From NCBI GenBank assembly GCA_044221445.1, contig JBGAPF010000004.1, positions 62,001 to 126,000 on the forward strand: a DNA stretch of 64,000 bases. The letters run 5' to 3'. Positions 53,045 through 60,309 of the stretch are shown one piece after another. Positions within the stretch are counted from its first letter, which is position 1, and every line of letters begins with the position of its first letter. The notes under the pieces were generated by a model. It was not told where the DNA came from. It made no database searches and worked only from the letters and a program-made list of their open reading frames with translations. A program made the translations under genes and the position numbers. This DNA is from JBDHTS01 sp044221445. GTDB lineage: Bacteria; Pseudomonadota; Alphaproteobacteria; Micavibrionales; Micavibrionaceae.

Positions 53045-53974
53045 ATGATTGTCAGACGGGCACAAGATAAGGATCGCGAAGACGTTGGCGCTTTGTACGC
53101 GCAGCTTGCGGTTTTCCATGCCGGACTTAGCACGGGCATGGAGCTTTTTAATCCTCTTCCAGACGCGGAAGCATTGCTGCGGGCTTCTGAATATCCTTCC
53201 ATAATAAAAAGCGACGATGAGTGCATGGTCGTAGCGGAAGGCGAAGACGGCGGGGTGAAAGGCATGGCCCATTTCATCATGAGCGAACCGCCTGAAGGCG
53301 GGCAGCCGCTGCCTTACCTTGAAAAAATCGCCGTTGACCAGTCCTGCCGTGGAAGGGGTATAGGGGCCAGTCTTTTGCAATCGTTTTATGGCTGGGCCGC
53401 CGGTAAGCAATACGCGGTGACTTCTCTTGATGTTATGAGGGCCAACAGAGCCGCCTCTCTTTATGAACGACAAGGTTTTAAGATTCGAACGGTCATCGCC
53501 GACAAGGACGCTTCTTACGGCGCACGCCCTTTACCGCCAGGATATGTCCTTCGGGAGGCGCGGGATGATGCGGGCTGGAGTGCGTCTGATCTCGGGGCCG
53601 CTTTTAACGTGGCGGCAGAAGATGTTTACGTACTGGAAAGAATCGGCACGCCCGTAGCGGCCGCGGGAATGCAGATGATGCATCCCCGGTCGCCTGACCG
53701 TCGCCCCCTTGATGTTGCAATGATTGCAGGGTTCTGCGTATCGAGACATGAACGCAATCCAGGGGAAGCAGGGAGGGTTTTATTTGATGCTCTTTCCCTG
53801 CAGGCGTTTCGTATGAAAGAGCCGGATGCGGGAGCGATAACACTGCGCGCGAGCTTCAGGCCGGGCGGTCGAACGGAAGACATTCTTGTCCGAAGCGGGT
53901 TTGCCCCTTTTCGCGATTTTAGAATACGGCAGGCTCCTGGGGCCGTGCCGGATGAAAAGCCGGCGCTAGCCTAG
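53045..53974 (+). CDS. Tandem GNAT acetyltransferase
   Basis: 309 residues from the ATG at 53045. The first GNAT domain (about 1-150) holds YLEKIAVDQSCRGRGIGASL with the acetyl-CoA loop RGRGIG, followed by DVMRANRAASLYERQGFKI. The second domain (about 155-300) is degenerate (AMIAGFCVSRHERNPGEAGR; VRSGFAPFRDFRI). Substrates are unknown. It faces the nitroreductase gene. A start at 52937 would overlap lysK and adds residues without homology. Confidence 0.72.
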   Translation: MIVRRAQDKDREDVGALYAQLAVFHAGLSTGMELFNPLPDAEALLRASEYPSIIKSDDECMVVAEGEDGGVKGMAHFIMSEPPEGGQPLPYLEKIAVDQSCRGRGIGASLLQSFYGWAAGKQYAVTSLDVMRANRAASLYERQGFKIRTVIADKDASYGARPLPPGYVLREARDDAGWSASDLGAAFNVAAEDVYVLERIGTPVAAAGMQMMHPRSPDRRPLDVAMIAGFCVSRHERNPGEAGRVLFDALSLQAFRMKEPDAGAITLRASFRPGGRTEDILVRSGFAPFRDFRIRQAPGAVPDEKPALA

Positions 53975-54025
53975 TACCAAAGGAAAAAACAAACGCTTTC
54001 AGCGGCCGTTGCCGTGACGGGTGTA

Positions 54026-54637
54026 TCACTTCCCCGTGCGGAGCGCGATCCCCGGTTCCCAGTTGGTAACGAAAGAAGAAAGATCGGCTCTTTCGCGTTC
54101 TTCCGGCTGTTCCGCCGCGGTCCCCAAATGGATGAACCCCGCGATGTTTTCATGGTCGCCGAGGCCCAGTTCCTTTTTCACAGCCTCGTCGTAACTGTAC
54201 CATCCGGTCAGCCAGTTGCTGGCGAAGCCGAGGGCGTTGGCGGCCAGGCACAGGGTCATGCAGGCTGCCCCCGCCGACAGGATCTGTTCCCAGGCCGGGA
54301 TCTTGCTTTCGCGTATGGTGCTGACCACCCCGATGACGACGGGCGCGTTGAGGAATCGCTCGCCTTCCAGCTCCAGCTTGGCCGGGCTGGCGTCCGGTTC
54401 CCGTGCTAGCCACGCGCGCTTCAGGATGTCCCCTGCGCCGCGCCGCGCGTCGCCCTTGAAGACGAGAAAATACCATGGGAAAAGCTTTCCGTGGTCGGGC
54501 ACCCGCGCCGCGGCCTGCAGGATCATTTGGACCTGGCCGTCGTCCGGTCCCGGCGCCGCCAGTTTTTTCGCGCTGCGCCGGCGGGTCAGGTAGTCATAGA
54601 CGGCCGGATCGGGTTTGCCCGCATAAAGTTCGCTCAT
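54026..54637 (-). CDS. Nitroreductase family FMN oxidoreductase
   Basis: 203 residues. YLTRRRSAKKLAAPGPDDG is the FMN-binding Arg region, VQMILQAAARVPDHGKLFPW follows, GAACMTLCLAANALGFASNW is the conserved NfsB-like helix and GLGDHENIAGFIHLGTA ends the fold. It is a flavoenzyme that reduces nitro or quinone-like compounds with NAD(P)H. The start lies seven bases after the kinase stop, with AGGATAGG upstream, so it is the third gene of the response regulator-kinase operon. A role in redox or envelope stress under that system is inferred. Confidence 0.86.
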   Translation of the reverse strand: MSELYAGKPDPAVYDYLTRRRSAKKLAAPGPDDGQVQMILQAAARVPDHGKLFPWYFLVFKGDARRGAGDILKRAWLAREPDASPAKLELEGERFLNAPVVIGVVSTIRESKIPAWEQILSAGAACMTLCLAANALGFASNWLTGWYSYDEAVKKELGLGDHENIAGFIHLGTAAEQPEERERADLSSFVTNWEPGIALRTGK

Positions 54638-54644
54638 ATAAAAC

Positions 54645-56000
54645 CTATCCTGAAGCCGGGAATTGCAGGGTGAAAACGCTGCCGCCGCCTTCCGCGTTTG
54701 CCACGGTCACGGTGCCGCCGTGCAGTTCCATGATGCGCTTGACGATGAACAGGCCAAGGCCCGCGCCGCTGCTTCTCTGCCCGTCGCGGCGGCTGAATTT
54801 TTCAAAGATCCGTTCTTTTTCCTGGTCGTCGATGCCGCCGCCATGATCGCGCACCTCGATGCGATAGTCCCTTAAGGCGACGGTGACCGGGCTGCCTTTC
54901 GGCGTATATTTCAGGGTGTTTTCCAGCAGGTTTCTCAAGGCCCGGCACACCGAATCGAAATGGCCGTAAATGAGTACAGGCGTCTCGATCCCCTTGACGT
55001 CGAACGCATGGGCTTCCTTGACCATCAACGGCCAGAGGTCCTGGCTGACGGTCTTGACGACATCGGCCAGGTCGATTTCGTGCATCTCCAGCCGCTCGGG
55101 CGATTCGAGTCGGGCCGTATCCAGAAGCTGGGAGACCATGCGCGCCATCGAATCGACGTCGTCGCGCATCCGCGCCGCGACGTCTTTTTCCTCCAGAAGG
55201 TCGACATGGCTGCGCAGGATGGCGAGCGGGGTGCGCAGTTCGTGGGCGGCGCTGGCGATGAAATCCTTTTGCGCCGTGATCCCCTTTTCCAGCCGGTCGA
55301 GCGCGTCGTTGACGGCGCGGGCCAGCGGCTTGATCTCCTGCGGCAGCGTCGAGTCGTCCAGGCGCACGTCCGGATTCGCGAACGAGATTTCACGGGTCTG
55401 TTTCAGCGTCTTGGTGATGGGCGACATGATCAGCTTGATGCTCATCGCGATGACCAGCATCAGGATGAACAGGAACGGGATGCCGAACATGGCGATGCGC
55501 TCGAAAAAGGTCTGGCGCAGGATATCGGAAAAATTATCCGCCGAATCCTCGCTCTGCGCCGTCTGGATGATGTAATCCCGGCCCCTGATCGTGTAACGGA
55601 TGCTGGCGCCCGCGTATTGTCCGCCCTGGGGCGCCGTAAAATAAAAATACTCGTTCGTGACGCCGTCGGAGGCGGGGAAACTGTCGGCGAACCCGGCGGG
55701 CGAATGCAGGACGGTCCGTCCGCTGGCGGCGTCGCGCACCACATACTGATTATGGGCGCCGACGTTGCCGTATAACGCTTCGCCTGACAGGGGCGTGTCC
55801 TTGTCCGGGATGCTGCCCCTCGTTTCCAGGGAGATAGCGATATCGTAAGCCTGCTGCGACAGGGACCGGTTGCGCAGGATGTCGAGCGTGTCGTTGATCT
55901 GGGTATAGATGATCGTGCAGATGACGCAGGTATAGATAAGGGTCGCCGCCAGGACGCAGAGCATGAGAAGGCTGGTGACCGAACTGTGGTTGACCTTCAT
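54645..56000 (-). CDS. Sensor histidine kinase (QseC/TctE-like)
   Basis: 451 residues from the ATG at 56000, which overlaps the response-regulator stop as ATGA; the frame continues to 56600 only as an antiparallel-coding artefact of the regulator gene. Membrane helix 1 is about 8-33, the periplasmic sensor about 34-165, helix 2 about 169-190 and a HAMP linker about 191-243. The H-box FIASAAHELRTPLAILRSHV has His253 as phosphorylated residue. The kinase part includes NLLENTLKYTPKGSPV, RVRDHGGGI-type DHGGGIDD and GAGLGLFIVKRIMELHGG. Signal unknown. Confidence 0.9.
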   Translation of the reverse strand: MKVNHSSVTSLLMLCVLAATLIYTCVICTIIYTQINDTLDILRNRSLSQQAYDIAISLETRGSIPDKDTPLSGEALYGNVGAHNQYVVRDAASGRTVLHSPAGFADSFPASDGVTNEYFYFTAPQGGQYAGASIRYTIRGRDYIIQTAQSEDSADNFSDILRQTFFERIAMFGIPFLFILMLVIAMSIKLIMSPITKTLKQTREISFANPDVRLDDSTLPQEIKPLARAVNDALDRLEKGITAQKDFIASAAHELRTPLAILRSHVDLLEEKDVAARMRDDVDSMARMVSQLLDTARLESPERLEMHEIDLADVVKTVSQDLWPLMVKEAHAFDVKGIETPVLIYGHFDSVCRALRNLLENTLKYTPKGSPVTVALRDYRIEVRDHGGGIDDQEKERIFEKFSRRDGQRSSGAGLGLFIVKRIMELHGGTVTVANAEGGGSVFTLQFPASG

Positions 56001-56677
56001 GCCGCCGCCGGTTCCGACAACAGGTAGCCGATGCCGCGCAGCGTATGCACCTGGACGTCCGCGCCCGCCGCTTCCAGTTTCTTGCGAAGGCGGTGGACCA
56101 GGACCTCGATGGAATTGGCGGAGCCCGTCTCGCCGTAGCTGTACAGGCGGCTTTCGATTTTTTCTTTCGGCAGCACCTGGCCCGTGCAGCGGATCAGTTG
56201 CTCCAGCAGATCCGATTCGCGCCTGGTCATGCGGATCGCGCGGCTGTCGATGAACGCCTCGCGGCTTTCCGCGTTGAAGGAGACGTTCCCGGCTTTCAGC
56301 ATCGTGCCGAGCGACTGGCCCGGGCGGCGGAGCAGGGCGCGGATCCGCGCGGCCAGTTCCTCGATGGCGAAGGGCTTGATCAGATAGTCGTCCGCGCCGC
56401 CGTCCAGCCCCTTGACCCTGTCCTCCAGCGAATCGCGCGCGGTCAGGATGATGACGGGCACGTTGCGGTTGGCCTTCCTGAAATCCGCCAGCAGGGTGAA
56501 GCCGTCGCGGTCCGGCAGCCCGAGATCGAGGATGACGAGGTCGTAGCTCTGGGTCGTGAAGGCGGCGAATGCTTCCGCCGCGGTCAGGGCCGCGTCGCAT
56601 TCCAGCCCGGAATCGCGCAGGCCCTTGCCGACATATTCGGAAAGGCGGGGATTGTCTTCGACAAGCAACAGTCTCAT
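55997..56677 (-). CDS. OmpR/PhoB-family response regulator
   Basis: 226 residues from the ATG at 56677, where MRLLLVEDNPRLSEYVGKGL begins the receiver domain; Asp51 in LVILDLGLPDRDG is the phospho-acceptor. The C-terminal winged helix is ESDLLEQLIRCTGQVLPKEK and SIEVLVHRLRKKLEAAGADV, followed by HTLRGIGYLL. As an OmpR-class protein it should bind heptameric direct repeats spaced by four bases. The two candidates are at 56793-56810 and 56978-56995, in front of the twin small RNAs divergent from this operon. No clear -35/-10 pair for its own promoter was found. Confidence 0.9.
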   Translation of the reverse strand: MRLLLVEDNPRLSEYVGKGLRDSGLECDAALTAAEAFAAFTTQSYDLVILDLGLPDRDGFTLLADFRKANRNVPVIILTARDSLEDRVKGLDGGADDYLIKPFAIEELAARIRALLRRPGQSLGTMLKAGNVSFNAESREAFIDSRAIRMTRRESDLLEQLIRCTGQVLPKEKIESRLYSYGETGSANSIEVLVHRLRKKLEAAGADVQVHTLRGIGYLLSEPAAA

Positions 56678-56747
56678 AAGGCCGATTTTACAGGCAGAAC
56701 CGTCAAAAAAAAGCATTAATAAATGGTCCGGGATAAAAAAATATTTG

Positions 56748-56773
56748 TTATTTATCAGTGGGTTGATAAATAA
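56748..56773. promoter_or_regulatory. Perfect 10-bp palindrome in the RR/sRNA intergenic region
   Basis: TTATTTATCA (56748-56757) pairs with TGATAAATAA (56764-56773) around GTGGGT. It is AT-rich and lies between the response-regulator start and the first small-RNA promoter. It could be an operator or a small transcript end; there is no T-run. Confidence 0.55.
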
Positions 56774-56792
56774 CCGCCATTATTTCCATCTT

Positions 56793-56825
56793 TGTAAGCT
56801 TCCTGTCAGCCTCGCCCGCTAGAGT
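56793..56825 (+). promoter_or_regulatory. OmpR/PhoB-type box and -10 of small RNA A
   Basis: The direct repeat TGTAAGC-TTCC-TGTCAGC (56793-56810) has the seven-plus-four spacing used by OmpR/PhoB regulators. A TAGAGT -10 follows nine bases later (56820-56825), the geometry of a Pho-box promoter. The 20-base core CTTTGTAAGCTTCCTGTCAG recurs exactly in front of RNA B. Confidence 0.75.
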
Positions 56826-56832
56826 GAAATTG

Positions 56833-56920
56833 TAGGATTATTAAGGCAACTTAACTTTGATCCTCCTCAGATCGAAGTCCTGCATCAAAGAACCCGGCGC
56901 CACACCACGCCGGGTTTTTT
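56833..56920 (+). ncRNA. Small RNA A with anti-SD hairpin
   Basis: Predicted transcript of about 88 nt. A closing stem pairs GUAGGA (56832-56837) with UCCUGC (56878-56883). Inside it are a UUAAG-GCAA-CUUAA hairpin and an eight-pair stem (CUUUGAUC with GAUCGAAG) whose loop is CUCCUCA. The loop is complementary to Shine-Dalgarno sequences. The transcript ends in a GC stem (CCCGGCG/CGCCGGG) and T6. The overall plan resembles alphaproteobacterial anti-SD sRNAs such as the alpha-r14/CcsR group, but the sequence is not one I can name. No ORF competes. The start is inferred from the -10. Confidence 0.78.
56893..56920 (+). terminator. Rho-independent terminator of RNA A
   Basis: CCCGGCG (56893-56899), loop CCACACCA, CGCCGGG (56908-56914), then six T. 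Confidence 0.92.
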
Positions 56921-56977
56921 ACGTTTAAAATCAGGCCCGGAATTACTTTTTGAAAAAATGTGCAAAACTTCCGGCTT

Positions 56978-57010
56978 TGTAAGCTTCCTGTCAGACCGCT
57001 TCGGTACACT
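56978..57010 (+). promoter_or_regulatory. OmpR/PhoB-type box and -10 of small RNA B
   Basis: TGTAAGC-TTCC-TGTCAGA (56978-56995), nine bases, then TACACT (57005-57010). The spacing is identical to the RNA A promoter although the spacer sequence differs, so the box itself is under selection. Confidence 0.75.
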
Positions 57011-57017
57011 AAGATCA

Positions 57018-57106
57018 TAGGATTTATTAAGCGGTTTCGCTTCAGTCCTCCTCAGATTGAAGTCCTATAATAAATAGGCCCGGCGTCACACCACGCCGGG
57101 CTTTTT
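57018..57106 (+). ncRNA. Small RNA B with anti-SD hairpin
   Basis: A second transcript of about 89 nt, homologous to RNA A. The closing stem is AUAGGA with UCCUAU, which covaries with GUAGGA/UCCUGC of RNA A. Next are AAGCG-GUUU-CGCUU, then CUUCAGUC paired with GAUUGAAG around the same CUCCUCA loop, and a terminator with an extra GC pair. Stems vary but keep pairing; the loop and terminator loop (CACACCA) are unchanged. That is strong internal evidence for functional RNA. It precedes the unknown gene at 57181 by about 75 bases. Confidence 0.78.
57078..57106 (+). terminator. Rho-independent terminator of RNA B
   Basis: GCCCGGCG (57078-57085), loop TCACACCA, CGCCGGGC (57094-57101), then a T-rich run. 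Confidence 0.92.
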
Positions 57107-57180
57107 CTTTTGTAAAAATCACAAAATTGACGGGCGCGCCCGAGGCCTGTATATCTTTCGGAAAATCGGGAGATGAAAAA

Positions 57181-58125
57181 TTGCAGAACAGGGCAGGGCA
57201 TATCAAGGTTTTGAAAGGCCTGTGGGGGCGGGACGTAACGCCAAAACTGTTCGAATACTGGTCCATGGAGGCCTGCATGCGCGAACGGGAGGCGGAAATT
57301 CAGGCCGCCCTGGACAGGCACCCCGTGCTGTCCCTGATGCAGTCCCTGTATGAAAGCTTTCTGCGCGCGGCTCTTCCGGACGCGTGGAAAGCGTCGATCC
57401 CGGACCAGAATGAAATCCGGTCCATGGAACGCGCGGTGCGCAAGGCGGCTCTGCCTCATATAGACAGATTGTGCGAAATCGTTCTGCCTCAGTCTCACCG
57501 GAATGCCTACCTCCAGAAAACCGCGGGCATCGGGCATAGTAAAAATCGCTTCAACGCGGTGGTCGCTCTTTATGATGAAACGCGGTTTTTACAGGACCGG
57601 CTGAAAACGGTCATGGATATCTGCGAAGGAAGGGATGACGGTCCTCCGGACTATGCGGCGGCGGCTCTCGAAAATCTGGCCGACGACATGGAAGAATACT
57701 CCATCGACCTCGCGCGCGGCGTTTTTACCCAGGAATCGCTGAAGGCGCATCGGTTCGTCGGGGATCTGCGCGAGCATGCCTCCAACTATGGCGATTTTGC
57801 CGGCGATCTGGACTTTGGGGCCGATTGGAATAAACGGGGCCAGGCATGGCAAGACTTTAGTGACGTCGAAGCCGCGCTGAAAGAAATCCGGGATGTGCTT
57901 GCCGAGAAACGCGACATGCTTGAAGAAAGGATAGCCATGTTGCAGGAGGCGCGGGACCTCATACGCCTGGCCGTTGTGGAGGAGTCGACCCCCGCCCTCG
58001 GCGACCTCGTCGCCAACGAAATGATGAGCGTTCTGCGCCTGCGCCTGCCGCCCTGTCCCCATATCGACCTTGCCGGCCTGAAGGCGGACAGATACGAACC
58101 CTCCCTGGGCAACAGTCTGGGCTGA
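57181..58125 (+). CDS. Hypothetical alpha-helical protein
   Basis: 314 residues from a TTG at 57181, which has GGGAGA about seven bases upstream; an alternative TTG at 57127 lies closer to the terminator of RNA B. No family is recognised. The protein is mostly helical: EREAEIQAALDRHPVLSLMQ, SMERAVRKAALPHIDRLCEI and a probable coiled coil at about residues 235-285 (DVEAALKEIRDVLAEKRDML, EERIAMLQEARDLI). There is no signal peptide or membrane segment. GC-rich codon use matches the core genome. It ends about 50 bases before uvrB, but has no evident functional link to it. Confidence 0.65.
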   Translation: MQNRAGHIKVLKGLWGRDVTPKLFEYWSMEACMREREAEIQAALDRHPVLSLMQSLYESFLRAALPDAWKASIPDQNEIRSMERAVRKAALPHIDRLCEIVLPQSHRNAYLQKTAGIGHSKNRFNAVVALYDETRFLQDRLKTVMDICEGRDDGPPDYAAAALENLADDMEEYSIDLARGVFTQESLKAHRFVGDLREHASNYGDFAGDLDFGADWNKRGQAWQDFSDVEAALKEIRDVLAEKRDMLEERIAMLQEARDLIRLAVVEESTPALGDLVANEMMSVLRLRLPPCPHIDLAGLKADRYEPSLGNSLG

Positions 58126-58175
58126 CGTCTGCCGAGAGGCGTTGCCATACGCCGCAGGCTCTTTATATTACTGGA

Positions 58176-60251
58176 ATGCCTGATCTCCACGTCCCCGTCC
58201 TGTCCCCCGTTCCCGCCAAGGTCGAGACCTTGCCGCAGGAAAGCTCGAAGCCGTTCCGGATCGAATCGGATTACGTCCCGGCGGGCGACCAGCCCAAGGC
58301 CATCGCCGACCTGATGGCAAGCATCGAGGCGGGGGAGAAGGACCAGGTGCTGCTCGGCGTCACCGGCTCCGGCAAGACCTTCACCATGGCCCATGTGATC
58401 CAGAAGCTGCAGCGCCCGACCCTGATCATGGCGCCGAACAAGACGCTGGCGGCCCAGCTTTACGGGGAGATGAAAAGCTTCTTCCCCGACAACGCGGTGG
58501 AATATTTCGTGTCCTATTACGATTATTACCAGCCCGAGGCCTATGTTCCCCGCACCGACACCTATATCGAGAAGGACTCGGCGATCAACGAACAGATCGA
58601 CCGCATGCGCCATTCGGCCACCCGCGCCATCTTCGAGCGGCGGGACTGCATCATCGTCGCGTCCGTCTCCTGTATCTATGGCCTGGGGTCGAAGGAGGAT
58701 TACCAGGCGATGCGGCTCGACCTGCGCAAGGGCCAGGCGATGGACAGGCAGGAGCTGATCCGCCTGCTGATCGCGCTGCAGTACAAGCGCAACGACATCG
58801 CGTTCGAGCGCGGCACCTTCCGGGTGCGCGGCGACACGGTCGAGCTCTACCCCAGCCATATGGAGGATTCCGCCTGGCGCTTCTCATTCTTCGGCGACGA
58901 GATCGAGGAGATCACGGAGTTCGACTCGCTGACCGGCGTCAAGGTGGCGAAGCTGGAGGGCGTGCGCGTCTACGCCAACTCCCATTACATCAGCCCCGGC
59001 CCGACGATGCAGCAGGCGATGAACGGCATCAAGGCCGAACTGAAGGACCGGCTGGCCGAATTCATCAGGGACGGCAAGCTGCTGGAGGCCCAGCGCCTTG
59101 AACAGCGCACGACCTTCGACCTGGAGATGCTCCAGGCCACCGGCATCTGCCAGGGCATCGAGAACTATTCGCGCTATCTGACCGGACGTCCGCCCGGCGC
59201 GCCGCCGCCGACCCTGATCGAATACCTGCCCGACGACGCGCTGCTGATCCTCGACGAAAGCCATGTGATGGTGCCCCAGCTGAACGGCATGTATCACGGC
59301 GACCGCGCGCGCAAGACGACGCTGGCCGCCTACGGCTTCCGCCTGCCCAGCTGCATGGACAACCGCCCCCTGAAATTCGAGGAATGGGATGCGATGCGGC
59401 CCCAGACCACCTTCGTCTCCGCCACGCCCGGCGACTGGGAACTGGAACGCACCGGCGGCGTGTTCGCGGAACAGGTGGTGCGCCCCACCGGCCTGATCGA
59501 CCCGCCGGTCGAAATCCGCCCGACCGTGCACCAGGTCGACGACCTGATGGCCGAATGCCGGACCGTGGTGGGCAAGGGCGGGCGCGTCCTCGTCACCACC
59601 CTGACCAAGAAGATGGCCGAGGACCTGACCGAATACCTCACCGAAAACGGGCTGAAGGTGCGCTACATGCATTCCGGCACTGAAACGCTGGAACGGATCG
59701 AGATCATCCGCGATCTGCGCCTCGGCGTGTTCGACATCCTGATCGGCATCAATCTGCTGCGCGAGGGGCTGGACATCCCCGAATGCATGCTGGTCGCCAT
59801 CCTGGACGCGGACAAGGAAGGCTATCTGCGCAGCCGCACCTCGCTGATCCAGACCATCGGGCGGGCCGCGCGGAACGTCGAGGGCATCGCCATCCTCTAC
59901 GCCGACCGCGTCACCAAAAGCATGCAGATCGCGCTCGACGAAACCGCGCGCCGCCGCGAAAAACAACTGATCTACAACGCGGAACACGGCATCACGCCCG
60001 AAACCATCAAGAAGCATATCAGCGACGCGCTGCGCAGCGATTACGACCGCGGCGACCGCCTGAACATCAGCCTCCGCCCCGGCATCGACGATTTCCTCAG
60101 CCCCGAGGACATCAAGAAACAGATCAAGGACATGGAAGGCAAGATGCGTAAGGCAGCCAGCGAACTGGAATTTGAACAGGCCGCGAAATACCGGGACGAG
60201 ATCAGGAAGCTGGAGGCGCTGGATCTGGGGCTGGCGACGGAGCGGCGTTAG
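58176..60251 (+). CDS. uvrB: Excinuclease ABC subunit B
   Basis: 691 residues. Helicase motif I is GVTGSGKTFTMAHVIQKL, the beta-hairpin YYDYYQPEAYVPRTDTYIEK inserts between DNA strands, LLILDESHVMVPQLNGMYHG is motif II, TFVSATPGDWELERT motif III, and LIQTIGRAARNVEG motif VI. The C-terminal UVR domain is ELEFEQAAKYRDEIRKLEAL. It loads onto damage sites with UvrA and recruits UvrC in nucleotide excision repair. The sequence is very GC-rich with no interruption, but an imperfect copy of its last 30 bases follows at 60278, just before composition drops. Confidence 0.97.
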   Translation: MPDLHVPVLSPVPAKVETLPQESSKPFRIESDYVPAGDQPKAIADLMASIEAGEKDQVLLGVTGSGKTFTMAHVIQKLQRPTLIMAPNKTLAAQLYGEMKSFFPDNAVEYFVSYYDYYQPEAYVPRTDTYIEKDSAINEQIDRMRHSATRAIFERRDCIIVASVSCIYGLGSKEDYQAMRLDLRKGQAMDRQELIRLLIALQYKRNDIAFERGTFRVRGDTVELYPSHMEDSAWRFSFFGDEIEEITEFDSLTGVKVAKLEGVRVYANSHYISPGPTMQQAMNGIKAELKDRLAEFIRDGKLLEAQRLEQRTTFDLEMLQATGICQGIENYSRYLTGRPPGAPPPTLIEYLPDDALLILDESHVMVPQLNGMYHGDRARKTTLAAYGFRLPSCMDNRPLKFEEWDAMRPQTTFVSATPGDWELERTGGVFAEQVVRPTGLIDPPVEIRPTVHQVDDLMAECRTVVGKGGRVLVTTLTKKMAEDLTEYLTENGLKVRYMHSGTETLERIEIIRDLRLGVFDILIGINLLREGLDIPECMLVAILDADKEGYLRSRTSLIQTIGRAARNVEGIAILYADRVTKSMQIALDETARRREKQLIYNAEHGITPETIKKHISDALRSDYDRGDRLNISLRPGIDDFLSPEDIKKQIKDMEGKMRKAASELEFEQAAKYRDEIRKLEALDLGLATERR

Positions 60252-60277
60252 TCCTCCGTAGCTTTAGCGCAGGAGAA

Positions 60278-60307
60278 TGGATTTGGGGCTGGCAACTCAG
60301 GGATTAG
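60278..60307 (+). repeat. Imperfect duplicate of the uvrB 3' end
   Basis: TGGATTTGGGGCTGGCAAC (60278-60296) matches the uvrB end TGGATCTGGGGCTGGCGAC (60220-60238) with two differences, and both copies run on to a GTTAG or ATTAG near the stop. The AT-rich NACHT gene starts right after it. Confidence 0.7.
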
Positions 60308-60309
60308 TT

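Noticed and set aside
56001..56600. Upstream extension of the histidine kinase frame
   Set aside because: It runs through the response-regulator gene in another frame; the ATG at 56000 with an ATGA overlap is the credible start.
58884..60017. 377-codon minus-strand frame inside uvrB
   Set aside because: uvrB is unmistakable on the plus strand; the opposite frame is low-complexity His/Val/Ala-rich.
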